Positions 1 to 8,502 of a stretch of DNA of 17,592 nucleotides are shown here, piece by piece; positions within the stretch are counted from its first letter, which is position 1; every line of letters starts with the position of its first letter. The stretch is taken from positions 1 to 17,592 of the forward strand of contig CALCFH010000378.1 of the NCBI GenBank assembly GCA_937900215.1. Direction: 5' to 3'. Position numbers and translations under genes: made by a program. The stretch comes from an uncultured Cryomorphaceae bacterium. GTDB taxonomy: Bacteria; Bacteroidota; Bacteroidia; Flavobacteriales; Schleiferiaceae. A model generated the notes under the pieces. It was not told the DNA's origin. It saw nothing but the letters and a program-made list of their open reading frames with translations, and did no database searches.

Positions 1-1
1 G

Positions 2-403
2 GATGTACATCAAGCACATAGCATGGAGTCTAATGCCTATGAAAGTGTTTGCAAACAATTGATGGATCGCTTTCCTAGAGCCAAGAAAGTAATTATTACA
101 CTGAGAGGGTCTATTAGTGCCTCTCACAATAGCTGGTCTGGTATTTTGTATAATGGTAAAGAGTTCGTTACGGCTCCTACTTATCAGATTACGGATATAG
201 TGGATAGAGTTGGAGGTGGAGATTCATTTATGGGTGGATTAATCTATGGACTAATGAACTATGGTTCTGATAAGGAGGCCTTAGATTTTGCTGTTGCAGC
301 CAGTTGTCTAAAGCATACCATTTACGGAGATGCCAATCTTGCCACTATTGAAGAGGTTGAGAATTTAATGAAAGGCGATGCCTCTGGAAGGGTAGCTCGA
401 TAA
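2..403 (+). CDS. kdgK: PfkB-family sugar kinase, C-terminal part (likely 2-keto-3-deoxygluconate kinase), 5' truncated
   Basis: The reading frame is open from the left edge of the window, so this is the last 133 codons or so of a longer gene; the ATG at 23 is probably an internal methionine. The sequence D-R-V-G-G-G-D-S-F (nt 203-229) is the PfkB/ribokinase signature 2, with the catalytic-base Asp in GGGDSF, followed by the usual GGLIYGL helix. A typical PfkB kinase is about 310-340 aa, so roughly the N-terminal 60 percent, including the sugar-binding half, is missing. The substrate is inferred from the neighbour: a KDPG aldolase starts 10 bp downstream, which fits phosphorylation of 2-keto-3-deoxygluconate to KDPG in uronate or polysaccharide catabolism. 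Another sugar kinase of the same family cannot be excluded without the N-terminus. Confidence 0.82.
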   Translation, partial: DVHQAHSMESNAYESVCKQLMDRFPRAKKVIITLRGSISASHNSWSGILYNGKEFVTAPTYQITDIVDRVGGGDSFMGGLIYGLMNYGSDKEALDFAVAASCLKHTIYGDANLATIEEVENLMKGDASGRVAR

Positions 404-413
404 TTTTTTTAAC

Positions 414-1070
414 ATGGATAAAAACAAGGTACTTGAGCTCTTGCTCTCAACTAAAATTGTTCCTCTTTTTTATGAGGCCAATGCAGAAACTGCCATGCAA
501 TTGGTGGCAGCTTGTTATAAGGGTGGAGCTCGTGTAATTGAGTTTACAAATCGTGGAGATCAGGCTAAAGTGGTTTTTGAAGAATTGGCCACTTTTTGTA
601 AAATCCATTATCCTGAGATGGCATTGGGCATTGGCTCAATTGCCAATGTAGACCAAGCTAAGTCTTTCTTGAAAGTAGGAGCTGATTTCTTGGTTTCACC
701 ATTCATTAAAGAAAGTCTGGCCTTGTTCGCAAAAGAACAGGGTATCCTTTGGACTGGCGGATGTGGTACACTCACTGAAATGCAAACAGCCTATGAGTGG
801 GGTGTACCTCTTTTGAAACTTTTTCCTGGCGATATTTATGGCCCGGCAATGATTAAGTCTTCTAAAGCGCCTTGCCCCTGGCTCAAGATTATGCCTACCG
901 GCGGAGTAAAGCCTGAGCAAGAGAATCTAAAGGCCTGGTTTTCTTCGGGTGCTTCTTGTGTTGGAATGGGCTCGCAGCTCTTTGTTAAAAAACCAAATGG
1001 CGAATTCGATTTTGAGGCTATTCAGGAGAAAGTAGAGCTAAGTATAAAAATATCAAGTGTATACTCCTAG
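414..1070 (+). CDS. eda: KDPG/KHG aldolase (2-dehydro-3-deoxyphosphogluconate aldolase)
   Basis: This 218-aa class I aldolase should cleave 2-keto-3-deoxy-6-phosphogluconate to pyruvate and glyceraldehyde 3-phosphate in the cytoplasm. Visible family marks are E43 in VIEFTNRG (the acid/base Glu), the Schiff-base lysine K135 in PLLKLFPG, and the phosphate-binding PTGGV at 161-165. The length matches the family. The ATG at 414 comes 10 bp after the sugar-kinase stop, so the two are almost certainly one operon that turns KDG into pyruvate plus triose phosphate. One oddity is that the loop usually reading P-G before the CGTLTE segment is T-G-G here (residues 114-116), and the other family S-P-G loop reads S-P-F (95-97). 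The lysine and glutamate are intact, so activity is expected. Transcription probably ends at the hairpin just after the stop. Confidence 0.93.
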   Translation: MDKNKVLELLLSTKIVPLFYEANAETAMQLVAACYKGGARVIEFTNRGDQAKVVFEELATFCKIHYPEMALGIGSIANVDQAKSFLKVGADFLVSPFIKESLALFAKEQGILWTGGCGTLTEMQTAYEWGVPLLKLFPGDIYGPAMIKSSKAPCPWLKIMPTGGVKPEQENLKAWFSSGASCVGMGSQLFVKKPNGEFDFEAIQEKVELSIKISSVYS

Positions 1071-1094
1071 GGAAAAACGGGTATTCGCATATGA

Positions 1095-1124
1095 AATGGA
1101 GGGCTCTGACCCTCCATTCTTTTT
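1095..1124 (+). terminator. Intrinsic terminator of the kinase-aldolase operon
   Basis: A perfect 9-bp stem (AATGGAGGG at 1095-1103 with CCCTCCATT at 1110-1118, 6-nt loop) is followed by C and five Ts. It lies 25 bp after the aldolase stop, and the T-run reaches the stop codon of the convergent nuclease gene. The T-run is on the + strand side only, so it should mainly stop + strand transcripts. Confidence 0.8.
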
Positions 1125-4100
1125 AAAACGGACTAACCAAAAAGTAGATTCCGCCTCCTTTTGAAGAATTGGCTGAGGTGTTTGGATGAAAAGGTAGGCT
1201 GGGGGCACCAATGAGTAATTCTGTAGAATGGATGTCCAAACTCTTGCCTATTCTTGCACCCAAAGTGGTTCCTGATGGAATAATTTTTTGAGTCTGAGTA
1301 TAACTGTTGTTCAAGTGTATAAAATGGTATACACTACCTGAACCGCCATTGCTTCCATCTGAGCCTATCAGTAGATTTCCATTGAAAGAGTCTAAAGCAG
1401 TTCCAAAATAATTGCCTTCATTTTTATCATTTGCTTCAAGAAATCCTTCCAACCAGAGCGAGCCTACTTTCTGAAATTCATACACTCTTTCTACATCTGG
1501 ATCGCCTATAAAACAATGACCGTCTCCAAGTAAAACAGCGTGGCCGAAGCTTGAACTAGCCGAAACAACGGAGGGAGTGAATTTATTTTGGAAATTCCAG
1601 TTCCCATTTTGATTTGCGAAGAGATAGGCTGCTCTATTGCCTTCAGCTCCTATAAGTAGACTGTCGTTTGAAAAGGACAGAGCACTTCCAAATCCATCTC
1701 CAATAAAACCATCGGCGGCTTCTAAAAGGCCAGCTGGATACCATTGGCCATTGGCCTTTCTTCTAAATAGCTGAACCTTCCCTTTGCCATAGGCTGTTGA
1801 AACCGCTGCAAGAGTGTCGGATAATTCTACCTTGCTTCCTAATTGGGCAGATGGATTTGTACTTCCACCCAAATGGGTTCTAACTACAAGGTTCCAATGA
1901 TCGAATGCATTTTTTTCATAGATATATACAAACCCTGTTGAGTCTACTCCTTCCCCTGGCGCTCCGACAATAAAGAAAGAGTCATTGCCTGAAACCGATT
2001 CGCCAAAGCGTGAGCCTTCACTGGCGGTTATTGGCTGTATGCGTTGCCACTCAATCCACTGTCCGTCTACCTTTCTATAAATGAACACGGCACCCATTCG
2101 AGTTTGTAGTCCTCCTTCATCGCCATCTGCAGATTCAGGTAAATAGCCGGCATAGGTTGGCGATCCTATAAAAGCATACTCGCTTCCTAATGAAACAGTC
2201 TTGCCAAATTGATCTCCACTGGGAGAGTAGGCATAGGGCAGAGAAGGCAAGCTAGAACTGGCGCAAGGCTTAATACTGTGACTGCCTAATGAATCCGAAG
2301 TATTCGAAGGCAAGGCATACCATTGCAATCGCGATTTAGCCCATGTTTTTCCTCCGTAGCGAACACTGTCTGCCCTTACCAAAGTGTAGTTCTGAGTATT
2401 TCCTGAACCACTGGGAATAGACCAGATCGTGTTAATCTGATTCGGATCTCCAATCCTGTCCAATGTATCACCGGTTGAGATTTTCACTAAGCTTACAAGG
2501 TCATTTCCGTTGAAGTTTACAATGCTCTGACTCAGGTTTATATTGGCATTTTGGGTGAAATCGCTGGTGGCAGATGAATTGCAAATAACATAGGTTGAAC
2601 CTGCAGCTAGGTTGCCTGATAGAGTATAGCTACTAGTACTCGGACCAGAATTAAAGAGCGTATAAATGGTTAATTGACTCAAATTAATGGTGCTGTCGCT
2701 TGCATTGAATAGCTCAAGGCATTTGTTGTTTGAACTTCCCTCTATATATTCTGAGAAGAAAATTCCTCCCTCACAAGTGCTGGGTGCAGGCGGAACTACA
2801 ATGATTGGATCAGTGCTAAATCCACTTTGAATACCCGTACTGAAATCGTCGTTTCCAGAAACCAGCTTATAACACAAGGCATAGATATAATAGTTTGTGT
2901 TGGGTGTTAATCCGTTGATTGTGATCGAAACATTGCCCGCAGCGGCACTCTTAGCAACACAATAGCCGGTTTGACCCAAATCTGAAACAACACTACTTCC
3001 ACTTCCAAATTGACTAGAGGCAGTATACGAAGATGCCTCCAAAGGATTGTTGAGGTTGAAATCTACAAAAGGGTGAGTGCTTGCGAATACGAGCATTCCA
3101 TTCCATAGAGTTCCATAGCCCGAGGTGGGCGCATCTATCTGAATGCTCAGTTGTTGCGTTCCACTCGATAGAGCACTTAGCTGAGAAGGCGAAGGAATGG
3201 AGCCTACAGGTGGACCACTTGAACTCCCTCTAGACGCAACATACACGTTTAGATTCGAATGGCTGCTGGATTGGATGGTAACCAAAGTAGGTGAAAAAGA
3301 CGAGTTGGTGCTTGCCTGAATCCGAATGCAAGTGGTTCGTCCGCTGCCAATGGTGTTGTTGGAAACGTTTAAGCTTATGGGCGCGCTGCTGTTGGTGCCA
3401 CTAATCTGAGCGGTTGTATTGCCCGTGTTCTGAACACTCAAACAAGCTTCTATTCCACTTTCAACCCACAAGGTGTCTGTAAAAGCTCGCCAAGTATTGA
3501 GGGTAGGAAGGGCGCCGCTGCCTGAGAAAGAACCCAATCGCTGAGAAAACTGCGGATAGTCTACCAGTGGATTCCGATTATTTTGTACTACATAGACTCG
3601 ATCATTTCTGGATTTATTGTCGCTTGTAGGTGGATATTGATTGTGCCAAGAAAGTAAATTCGATTCCATTGCTGAAATAAATCCGTTGTAATCTTGATAG
3701 CGCAATAGGAAGTACAAGAGCGCGCGCGCAGCAGAGCCTTTATGAAAATCGCGAGGTTCAAAAACAGAACTTCCGTATTTTGATCCGCCTACACTCCATG
3801 TAGGACTAGGCACATATCCGAATGGATGGTTGTTGCGCACACTATTGGCGCTCGCATCGCAAGGAAAGAGATGATGGATATCGCTTTGCATGGGTGAAGC
3901 ACTGCCAAAAGTAGATTGGGGCATGGTGTGCTCTGCGTTGATATTATTCGCATTGGCACCTGCTCGTGTATTAAAAGTGGCGCTTCTGCCTGTGTAAACA
4001 CAACTTACTTGCCCTCCAATATTGTCTACATAGCTATACATTTCATCTCGGGCCGTATTGTAGCTCAGCTGATTGTAACCCGATGAGATAATGTTATGAA

Positions 4101-4542
4101 GGGTGCTTTTTAGTAATGATCCGCTTTGGTTTTGGGTGGATGCATAATACGTATTTGAAAAAGTGCCTTGTCCTTGAAGTGAAATGGGTATGCTGCCAAA
4201 AGCTGAATCTGTATGAAGAACAAGATCGCTTTGATACAAAATATTATGAAGTGGTTGGAAGTAGACCGTTAGAGAATAACTGCCACCGGCAGGAATGGAA
4301 AAAATAGAATCATTCAATCTAAAGGCACGCTTTCCAAAGGGTGATATGGAACTGTAGCCTACAATATGCGCTGTTTTAGTTGAATTGTTTGTCAGCTGAA
4401 CACTCAGATTTCGACTCTGAGATTCGTTTGCCGATTGGAAGTTGTATTGTGTCTGATTGGCAATGATGTCTTGCGCAAGAGTCTCATTATGAAGGCTAAA
4501 TAAACTAAGTAGGAGTAAAAAACGAAAGGGGAGCCTATACAT
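1123..4542 (-). CDS. Secreted multidomain endonuclease I with lamin-tail domain and FG-GAP beta-propeller
   Basis: This is a 1139-aa exported protein. Residues 1-24 form a signal peptide ending in TLAQ. Residues 28-126 resemble the HYDIN/choice-of-anchor-D beta-sandwich. Residues about 130-335 are an endonuclease I (EndA/NucM, His-Me finger) domain: NAEH with H205, MPQS, DIHHLFP with H223/H224, and N-x-x-R-N-N-HPFG at 233-242. Further beta-sandwich and FN3-like material fills 355-580. A lamin-tail domain (ECSN-type start at IFFSEYIEG, ELFN at 610-613) covers about 590-760. From 777 to the end there are seven FG-GAP-like repeats (G-x-x-FG...IG-x-P). The nuclease should degrade extracellular DNA and RNA non-specifically. 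There is no recognisable T9SS C-terminal domain; the protein ends in a propeller strand. It follows the TonB receptor gene on the same strand after 102 bp and may be read from its own promoter. Confidence 0.88.
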   Translation of the reverse strand: MYRLPFRFLLLLSLFSLHNETLAQDIIANQTQYNFQSANESQSRNLSVQLTNNSTKTAHIVGYSSISPFGKRAFRLNDSIFSIPAGGSYSLTVYFQPLHNILYQSDLVLHTDSAFGSIPISLQGQGTFSNTYYASTQNQSGSLLKSTLHNIISSGYNQLSYNTARDEMYSYVDNIGGQVSCVYTGRSATFNTRAGANANNINAEHTMPQSTFGSASPMQSDIHHLFPCDASANSVRNNHPFGYVPSPTWSVGGSKYGSSVFEPRDFHKGSAARALLYFLLRYQDYNGFISAMESNLLSWHNQYPPTSDNKSRNDRVYVVQNNRNPLVDYPQFSQRLGSFSGSGALPTLNTWRAFTDTLWVESGIEACLSVQNTGNTTAQISGTNSSAPISLNVSNNTIGSGRTTCIRIQASTNSSFSPTLVTIQSSSHSNLNVYVASRGSSSGPPVGSIPSPSQLSALSSGTQQLSIQIDAPTSGYGTLWNGMLVFASTHPFVDFNLNNPLEASSYTASSQFGSGSSVVSDLGQTGYCVAKSAAAGNVSITINGLTPNTNYYIYALCYKLVSGNDDFSTGIQSGFSTDPIIVVPPAPSTCEGGIFFSEYIEGSSNNKCLELFNASDSTINLSQLTIYTLFNSGPSTSSYTLSGNLAAGSTYVICNSSATSDFTQNANINLSQSIVNFNGNDLVSLVKISTGDTLDRIGDPNQINTIWSIPSGSGNTQNYTLVRADSVRYGGKTWAKSRLQWYALPSNTSDSLGSHSIKPCASSSLPSLPYAYSPSGDQFGKTVSLGSEYAFIGSPTYAGYLPESADGDEGGLQTRMGAVFIYRKVDGQWIEWQRIQPITASEGSRFGESVSGNDSFFIVGAPGEGVDSTGFVYIYEKNAFDHWNLVVRTHLGGSTNPSAQLGSKVELSDTLAAVSTAYGKGKVQLFRRKANGQWYPAGLLEAADGFIGDGFGSALSFSNDSLLIGAEGNRAAYLFANQNGNWNFQNKFTPSVVSASSSFGHAVLLGDGHCFIGDPDVERVYEFQKVGSLWLEGFLEANDKNEGNYFGTALDSFNGNLLIGSDGSNGGSGSVYHFIHLNNSYTQTQKIIPSGTTLGARIGKSLDIHSTELLIGAPSLPFHPNTSANSSKGGGIYFLVSPF

Positions 4543-4644
4543 GAATACCTTCTTTAAGAGAAATTCAAATCTAAGGTTTACAATGCGTCTTTCTCCATTT
4601 CAAAATGAACAATTCATTATGTTCTCCCTACGTCAACTCGATGA

Positions 4645-6966
4645 TTAGAATTTGAAGTTAAATCCAACCGTTGGCATAATAGGCAATTGATTCACACGCT
4701 TAAAATCAGTTCTATCGAAATAGAAAATATTTTCTCTATTGGCCATATTGGTAGCCCCTGCATTCAGCTCTAAAATGCTGTTTTTGCCGAAAACAAAGGT
4801 TCGCTTTGCACTGATATCAAACCTGTGATAATTGGGCAGTCTTTTGGAGTTCAACTCACCATACAGCACTTTCACATCGCCGTTTTCTACGGTGTAATCG
4901 TAGTTTACATTCGGCGTTCCACTAGGATTAGTGAAAGGTTGATTGGGCACAAAGCCACGTGTTGGGGTGAAAGGGAAGCCAGAACCGAAATTATACCGAA
5001 CGCTAAACTCCCATTCTTTCTTTTTGCCAGCAACATAGGTTCCAACTAGGTTTAGATTGTGCCTGCGATCGAAGTGCGGATTGTATTCACGTACACCGTC
5101 ATCACGCGTAACAATGCTGTAAGAGTAACCAGTCCAGAGATAATAGTTTTTATATTCAAACTTCACCAATACATCTACTCCTCTTGCCAAACCAGTTTCA
5201 ACAATGAAGTCTTTTCTCAGAATTTCAGGCTTGGTAAAATCGTTGCTTTCGTAGAGTTTATTTCGATTGATATTGGTGATCTGATTGAAGTCTTTCACAT
5301 ATCCCTCTACATTTAGATCAACATAATTTCCGAGGTCGTATTCAAATCCAAAAATAGCATGGCGAGCCAATTGGAGTTTATTGTCAGCAAAGGCCTCTGG
5401 AAGATCGTCAGGCCCTGAGAGGAAGCCATAGAATAAATTAACAACATCTCTGTCTGAGTTGGCAGCTACTAAATTCTGAGAGTAGAATCCTCCCGATGCT
5501 TTAAGTCTGAGTTTCTCGTTGATATTGTATTTCAATCCGATACGAGGCTCAAGTGAGAACTGACTCAAGGACGCATAATAATGTGCATGAACACCCGGTT
5601 CAATGAGCAATCCGTTTACGTCTATTTTATAACGGAAGTATCCCGCTAATTCTGTAGTGTTTTCAGTCTGATCAATGGTTCTTCCCAATGAATTGGTATA
5701 GGAGAATTGAGTGCGATAACCAATGGCCATGAAGCCGTATTTCAGTTCGTCGTTTTTCCTTAGATAATAGGTAAAATCCAATCCACCATTAAATCCAGAT
5801 ATATCTGAAGTACGCGGCAGTCCATCGCTTTGATTGCTGGCAATGGAGTAATTAGAGTAAGCAAGATTTCCTTTCAAGACCATAGCAGAGCTACTCGGAA
5901 TGGCTCTAAAATCAATTCCTCCACCATAACTATCCCAAGAGACATCGTTGTTTGCATCTATATTCACCGCATCCGTGAAATTAAATCCGAAGACATTTAC
6001 CTGCGAACCGTTTCTAGAAGTGTTGCTTATTTTACCATATAAATCGGCGAAGCGAAAAGGGAGACCACCAAATTCAGTTTCAACATAGCTGTAGAAAATG
6101 GGAGCGGTTTGATCTAGGTAAGAAGTCTTTCCAGAAATAAGAAAAGAGGTGGAGGCGCGCTCGCTTCCCTTCTTCTTGAATAGGGGACCTTCCAAAAGGA
6201 GTTTTGCGCTGTACGTACTCATACTCACTTTTCCTCCAAAGCGCTTTTGATCTCCAGCGCGGGTTTTCACATCCATTACAGAAGAGGTTCTTCCGCCGTA
6301 CTCCGCGTTGAATCCGCCTGTATACACATCTGCACTCTGAAGAATGTCGGTATCGAAAACACTGTAAAATCCGATCGAATGGAAGGGATTGTAAATGATC
6401 ATATTGTCGAGTAAGACCAGATTTTGTATGGGTGAACCTCCACGGATATAAAGCTGACCGCCTTGGTCTCCTGTAGTCACAACACCGGGAATTACCTGGA
6501 TAGCACGAACTAGATCGGCGTCGCCTCCAACTGAAAATTGTTCAATTCGCTTAGGAGAGAGAGTAACAACGGAGGTAAGTACTTGCTCCTTTTGCTGGCT
6601 TCTTTGGGCATTTACAACTACATCATCTAAAACTGTATTGCTCTCTTCTAGATAGGCCTTTACATTGCTGATACGATTGGCTTTAACAAGCACTTTGACC
6701 CTCTGCGTGGCCATGCCCAATACGGCGAACTCTAACTCTACCTCCCCTGGAGGGACATCATTTAGAACAAAAAATCCATCGTTATTCGTAGAGGTTCCAG
6801 TCTTGGTTCCGACGATAGTAACTGCGGCAAAAGGAAGGGGAAGGTCGCTGGATTTTTCGTACACAAAGCCTCTGATTTTGCCTGTGCTCTGAGCGTTCAA
6901 AGAGATACTGGTGAGTAAGAGACTAACGATAGAAAGGCAGAGGCTGTATAAAAAAGTGTTTCTCAT
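4645..6966 (-). CDS. TonB-dependent receptor with carboxypeptidase-regulatory-like N-terminal domain
   Basis: This 773-aa outer-membrane active transporter starts with a signal peptide (residues 1-26, ending LNAQ). A CarboxypepD_reg-like beta-sandwich covers 30-107 (GKIRGFVYEKSSDLPLPFA, later NNDGFF). The plug lies at about 113-235, with VVVNAQRS at its start and QLYIRGGSP and VLLDNMIIY inside. The rest is a 22-strand-type barrel ending in aromatic FNFKF, the usual beta-signal with terminal Phe. At 773 aa it is shorter than SusC-type receptors, it lacks the SusC signature length, and no SusD partner is adjacent. The ligand therefore cannot be told; iron complexes, vitamins or small oligomers are all possible. 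The gene starts 19 bp after holA on the same strand, so read-through from holA is plausible, although the functions are unrelated. Confidence 0.92.
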   Translation of the reverse strand: MRNTFLYSLCLSIVSLLLTSISLNAQSTGKIRGFVYEKSSDLPLPFAAVTIVGTKTGTSTNNDGFFVLNDVPPGEVELEFAVLGMATQRVKVLVKANRISNVKAYLEESNTVLDDVVVNAQRSQQKEQVLTSVVTLSPKRIEQFSVGGDADLVRAIQVIPGVVTTGDQGGQLYIRGGSPIQNLVLLDNMIIYNPFHSIGFYSVFDTDILQSADVYTGGFNAEYGGRTSSVMDVKTRAGDQKRFGGKVSMSTYSAKLLLEGPLFKKKGSERASTSFLISGKTSYLDQTAPIFYSYVETEFGGLPFRFADLYGKISNTSRNGSQVNVFGFNFTDAVNIDANNDVSWDSYGGGIDFRAIPSSSAMVLKGNLAYSNYSIASNQSDGLPRTSDISGFNGGLDFTYYLRKNDELKYGFMAIGYRTQFSYTNSLGRTIDQTENTTELAGYFRYKIDVNGLLIEPGVHAHYYASLSQFSLEPRIGLKYNINEKLRLKASGGFYSQNLVAANSDRDVVNLFYGFLSGPDDLPEAFADNKLQLARHAIFGFEYDLGNYVDLNVEGYVKDFNQITNINRNKLYESNDFTKPEILRKDFIVETGLARGVDVLVKFEYKNYYLWTGYSYSIVTRDDGVREYNPHFDRRHNLNLVGTYVAGKKKEWEFSVRYNFGSGFPFTPTRGFVPNQPFTNPSGTPNVNYDYTVENGDVKVLYGELNSKRLPNYHRFDISAKRTFVFGKNSILELNAGATNMANRENIFYFDRTDFKRVNQLPIMPTVGFNFKF

Positions 6967-6985
6967 TTTCCGTTTGGGCGGTAGA

Positions 6986-8008
6986 TTATTTGTTCAGTGA
7001 TGAGTGGGCGCAAAAGTCGAGTTTCCAAATCAATTCTCGCAACAATTCAAAATCAGGAACAGAATCAGACCCAAGGCCTTTTCCTTTTCCATCGTATTCT
7101 TTAATTATATGAATGGCTTCAACACAGGCGCGAAGGTCGAACCTCGAAGCGGCATATTGGTAATCTTTAACAAAATAAGGATTCACTTTTAACAAAGTAG
7201 ATATCTTACTGGGGTCTTTGGAAGGCGAACTATGAAACAAAACGAGTTTTTCAAAGAAGGAATATAAATTGCCTACCACCACAACGTACGGAATCTCCTT
7301 GGGGTTGGCCTGTGCATAAGAAAGAATACGTTGCAGCAGCAGTTTGTCGCCCTTTCCTAAGGCATTGGAAACTTCAAATAAGTTGTAGTCTTTGTGAATG
7401 CCTACGTTGTTGGCTATGAGTTCTTTCGTAACTACTTCGCCTTCTTTCAAAATAATTTTGAGCTTTCTCATTTCTGAGTCTAGCCTCCCTAGATCACTGC
7501 CTAAAGAATCGGCCAAAAGCTGAATGGCGAGATTGTCTATCCTAAACCCTAAGGTGTGAGAATGACTTCCAATCCATTTTGGAATTTCAAAGTCTCTTAG
7601 AGCAGTACTTGTTAAATGCACAGCATTCTTTGCCAGCAATTTTGCCAGTTTAGATCTTTTATCGAGCTTCTTTCCTTTGAAGCCAATGGCCAATACCGTC
7701 TGTGGATTGGGATTCTCAACATAGCCCTCCAGTAATTCTAGGTTTCTCAAATATTGCGCTTCCTTTACCAAAACCAAGACACGCTCAGCCATCATTGGAA
7801 ATCGCTTTGCTTCCGAAATAATGCTTAAAACATCACTTTCCTTTCCGTAGAGAATACTCTGGTTGAAATCGCGCTCATGGTCTTGCAGAACCTTCGCTTC
7901 CAAAGCCTTGAGAACGCTATCAATATAAAAGGCTTCGTCTCCATCTAGAAAGTAGATTGGTCGAAAATGCCCTTGGTTTATCTCCTTTAAAATTTGCTCG
8001 TAGCTCAC
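6986..8008 (-). CDS. holA: DNA polymerase III subunit delta (clamp-loader subunit)
   Basis: This 340-aa protein has the family's beginning (YFLDGDEAFYIDSVLKAL at 19-36), the AKRFP..AERVLVLVKEAQYL segment and the A-x-G-FKGKKLDKRSKLAK region. The C-terminal part includes VVVVGNLYSFFEKL, which matches HolA. Delta opens the beta sliding clamp during replication. The start is GTG: in frame upstream there is a TAA at 8018-8020 with no ATG between, so GTG at 8008 is the only reasonable start and the full N-terminal motif follows it. The gene is divergent from a small PD-(D/E)XK protein 47 bp away and is followed by the TonB receptor gene after 19 bp. Housekeeping gene, confident call. Confidence 0.93.
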   Translation of the reverse strand: MSYEQILKEINQGHFRPIYFLDGDEAFYIDSVLKALEAKVLQDHERDFNQSILYGKESDVLSIISEAKRFPMMAERVLVLVKEAQYLRNLELLEGYVENPNPQTVLAIGFKGKKLDKRSKLAKLLAKNAVHLTSTALRDFEIPKWIGSHSHTLGFRIDNLAIQLLADSLGSDLGRLDSEMRKLKIILKEGEVVTKELIANNVGIHKDYNLFEVSNALGKGDKLLLQRILSYAQANPKEIPYVVVVGNLYSFFEKLVLFHSSPSKDPSKISTLLKVNPYFVKDYQYAASRFDLRACVEAIHIIKEYDGKGKGLGSDSVPDFELLRELIWKLDFCAHSSLNK

Positions 8009-8055
8009 GCGGCTAAGTTAGTTCGGAGCAAGCTAGCATTTAGCATCTTTGCTAG
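8009..8055. promoter_or_regulatory. Divergent promoter region between holA and the HsdR_N-like gene
   Basis: Only 47 bp separate the two start codons, so promoters for both must lie here or within the genes. CATCTTTG at 8044-8051 matches the Bacteroidota -7 consensus TAnnTTTG except for its first base, but it lies just 4 bp before the + strand ATG, which would imply a leaderless mRNA. CTAGCA (8033-8038) and TGCTAG (8050-8055) form a 6-bp inverted repeat across it. No clear -33 TTTG is seen. Weak evidence. Confidence 0.3.
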
Positions 8056-8502
8056 ATGTTGTTGCCCCATTTGAATTTTCCAGAATACGACTTCAAACTA
8101 CAAGAGTCTGAGGGAACTACCTATATATTTGACCGGTTTAGAAGGAAAAAAGTTGTGCTCACTCCTGAAGAATGGGTACGTCAGAACCTATTAGTTCATC
8201 TATGCGAGGGCTTAGATTATCCGCACCAATTGATTGGAGTAGAGAACGGACTGCGACTAAATAAAATGAGTAGGCGAACCGATGCCATGGTTTACAAAGA
8301 GGGAAAAGCCATTATGCTCATTGAATGTAAAGCAGATTATATTCCCTTAAATCAAGAGGTTTTTGATCAAATCTGTAGATACAATCAAATTGTAAAAGCC
8401 CAATATCTTTTGCTCACCAACGGGAATCAACATATTGTTGGATGTTTGCAGTCCGATAGACTATCTTTTCTTCCGAACATTCCTAAATACCACGAACTTT
8501 GA
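8056..8502 (+). CDS. Stand-alone HsdR N-terminal-like PD-(D/E)XK nuclease-fold protein
   Basis: This 148-aa protein resembles the type I restriction HsdR N-terminal domain family (HSDR_N_2) found as a free-standing protein in Bacteroidota. The nuclease core is visible: RRTDAMVY with D76, then IMLIECK with E90 and K92, spaced as in PD-(D/E)XK enzymes, and an earlier E63 in VENG. The later QICRYN at 105-110 is the Q-x-x-x-Y motif typical of this superfamily. There is no helicase, methylase or specificity subunit nearby, so it is not a restriction system by itself. It is divergent from holA, and its TGA stop overlaps the TTG start of the rRNA methyltransferase (TTGA, 8499-8502), which suggests translational coupling. 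The catalytic residues look intact; the biological substrate is unknown. Confidence 0.85.
   Translation: MLLPHLNFPEYDFKLQESEGTTYIFDRFRRKKVVLTPEEWVRQNLLVHLCEGLDYPHQLIGVENGLRLNKMSRRTDAMVYKEGKAIMLIECKADYIPLNQEVFDQICRYNQIVKAQYLLLTNGNQHIVGCLQSDRLSFLPNIPKYHEL

Noticed and set aside
4543..4644. Possible terminator between the TonB receptor and nuclease genes (AATGAA/TTCATT)
   Set aside because: The stem is only 6 bp and A/T-rich, with no T-run on the - strand.
4645..6966. SusC/SusD polysaccharide-utilisation locus
   Set aside because: The receptor is shorter than SusC proteins and neither neighbour is a SusD-like lipoprotein or a glycan enzyme.
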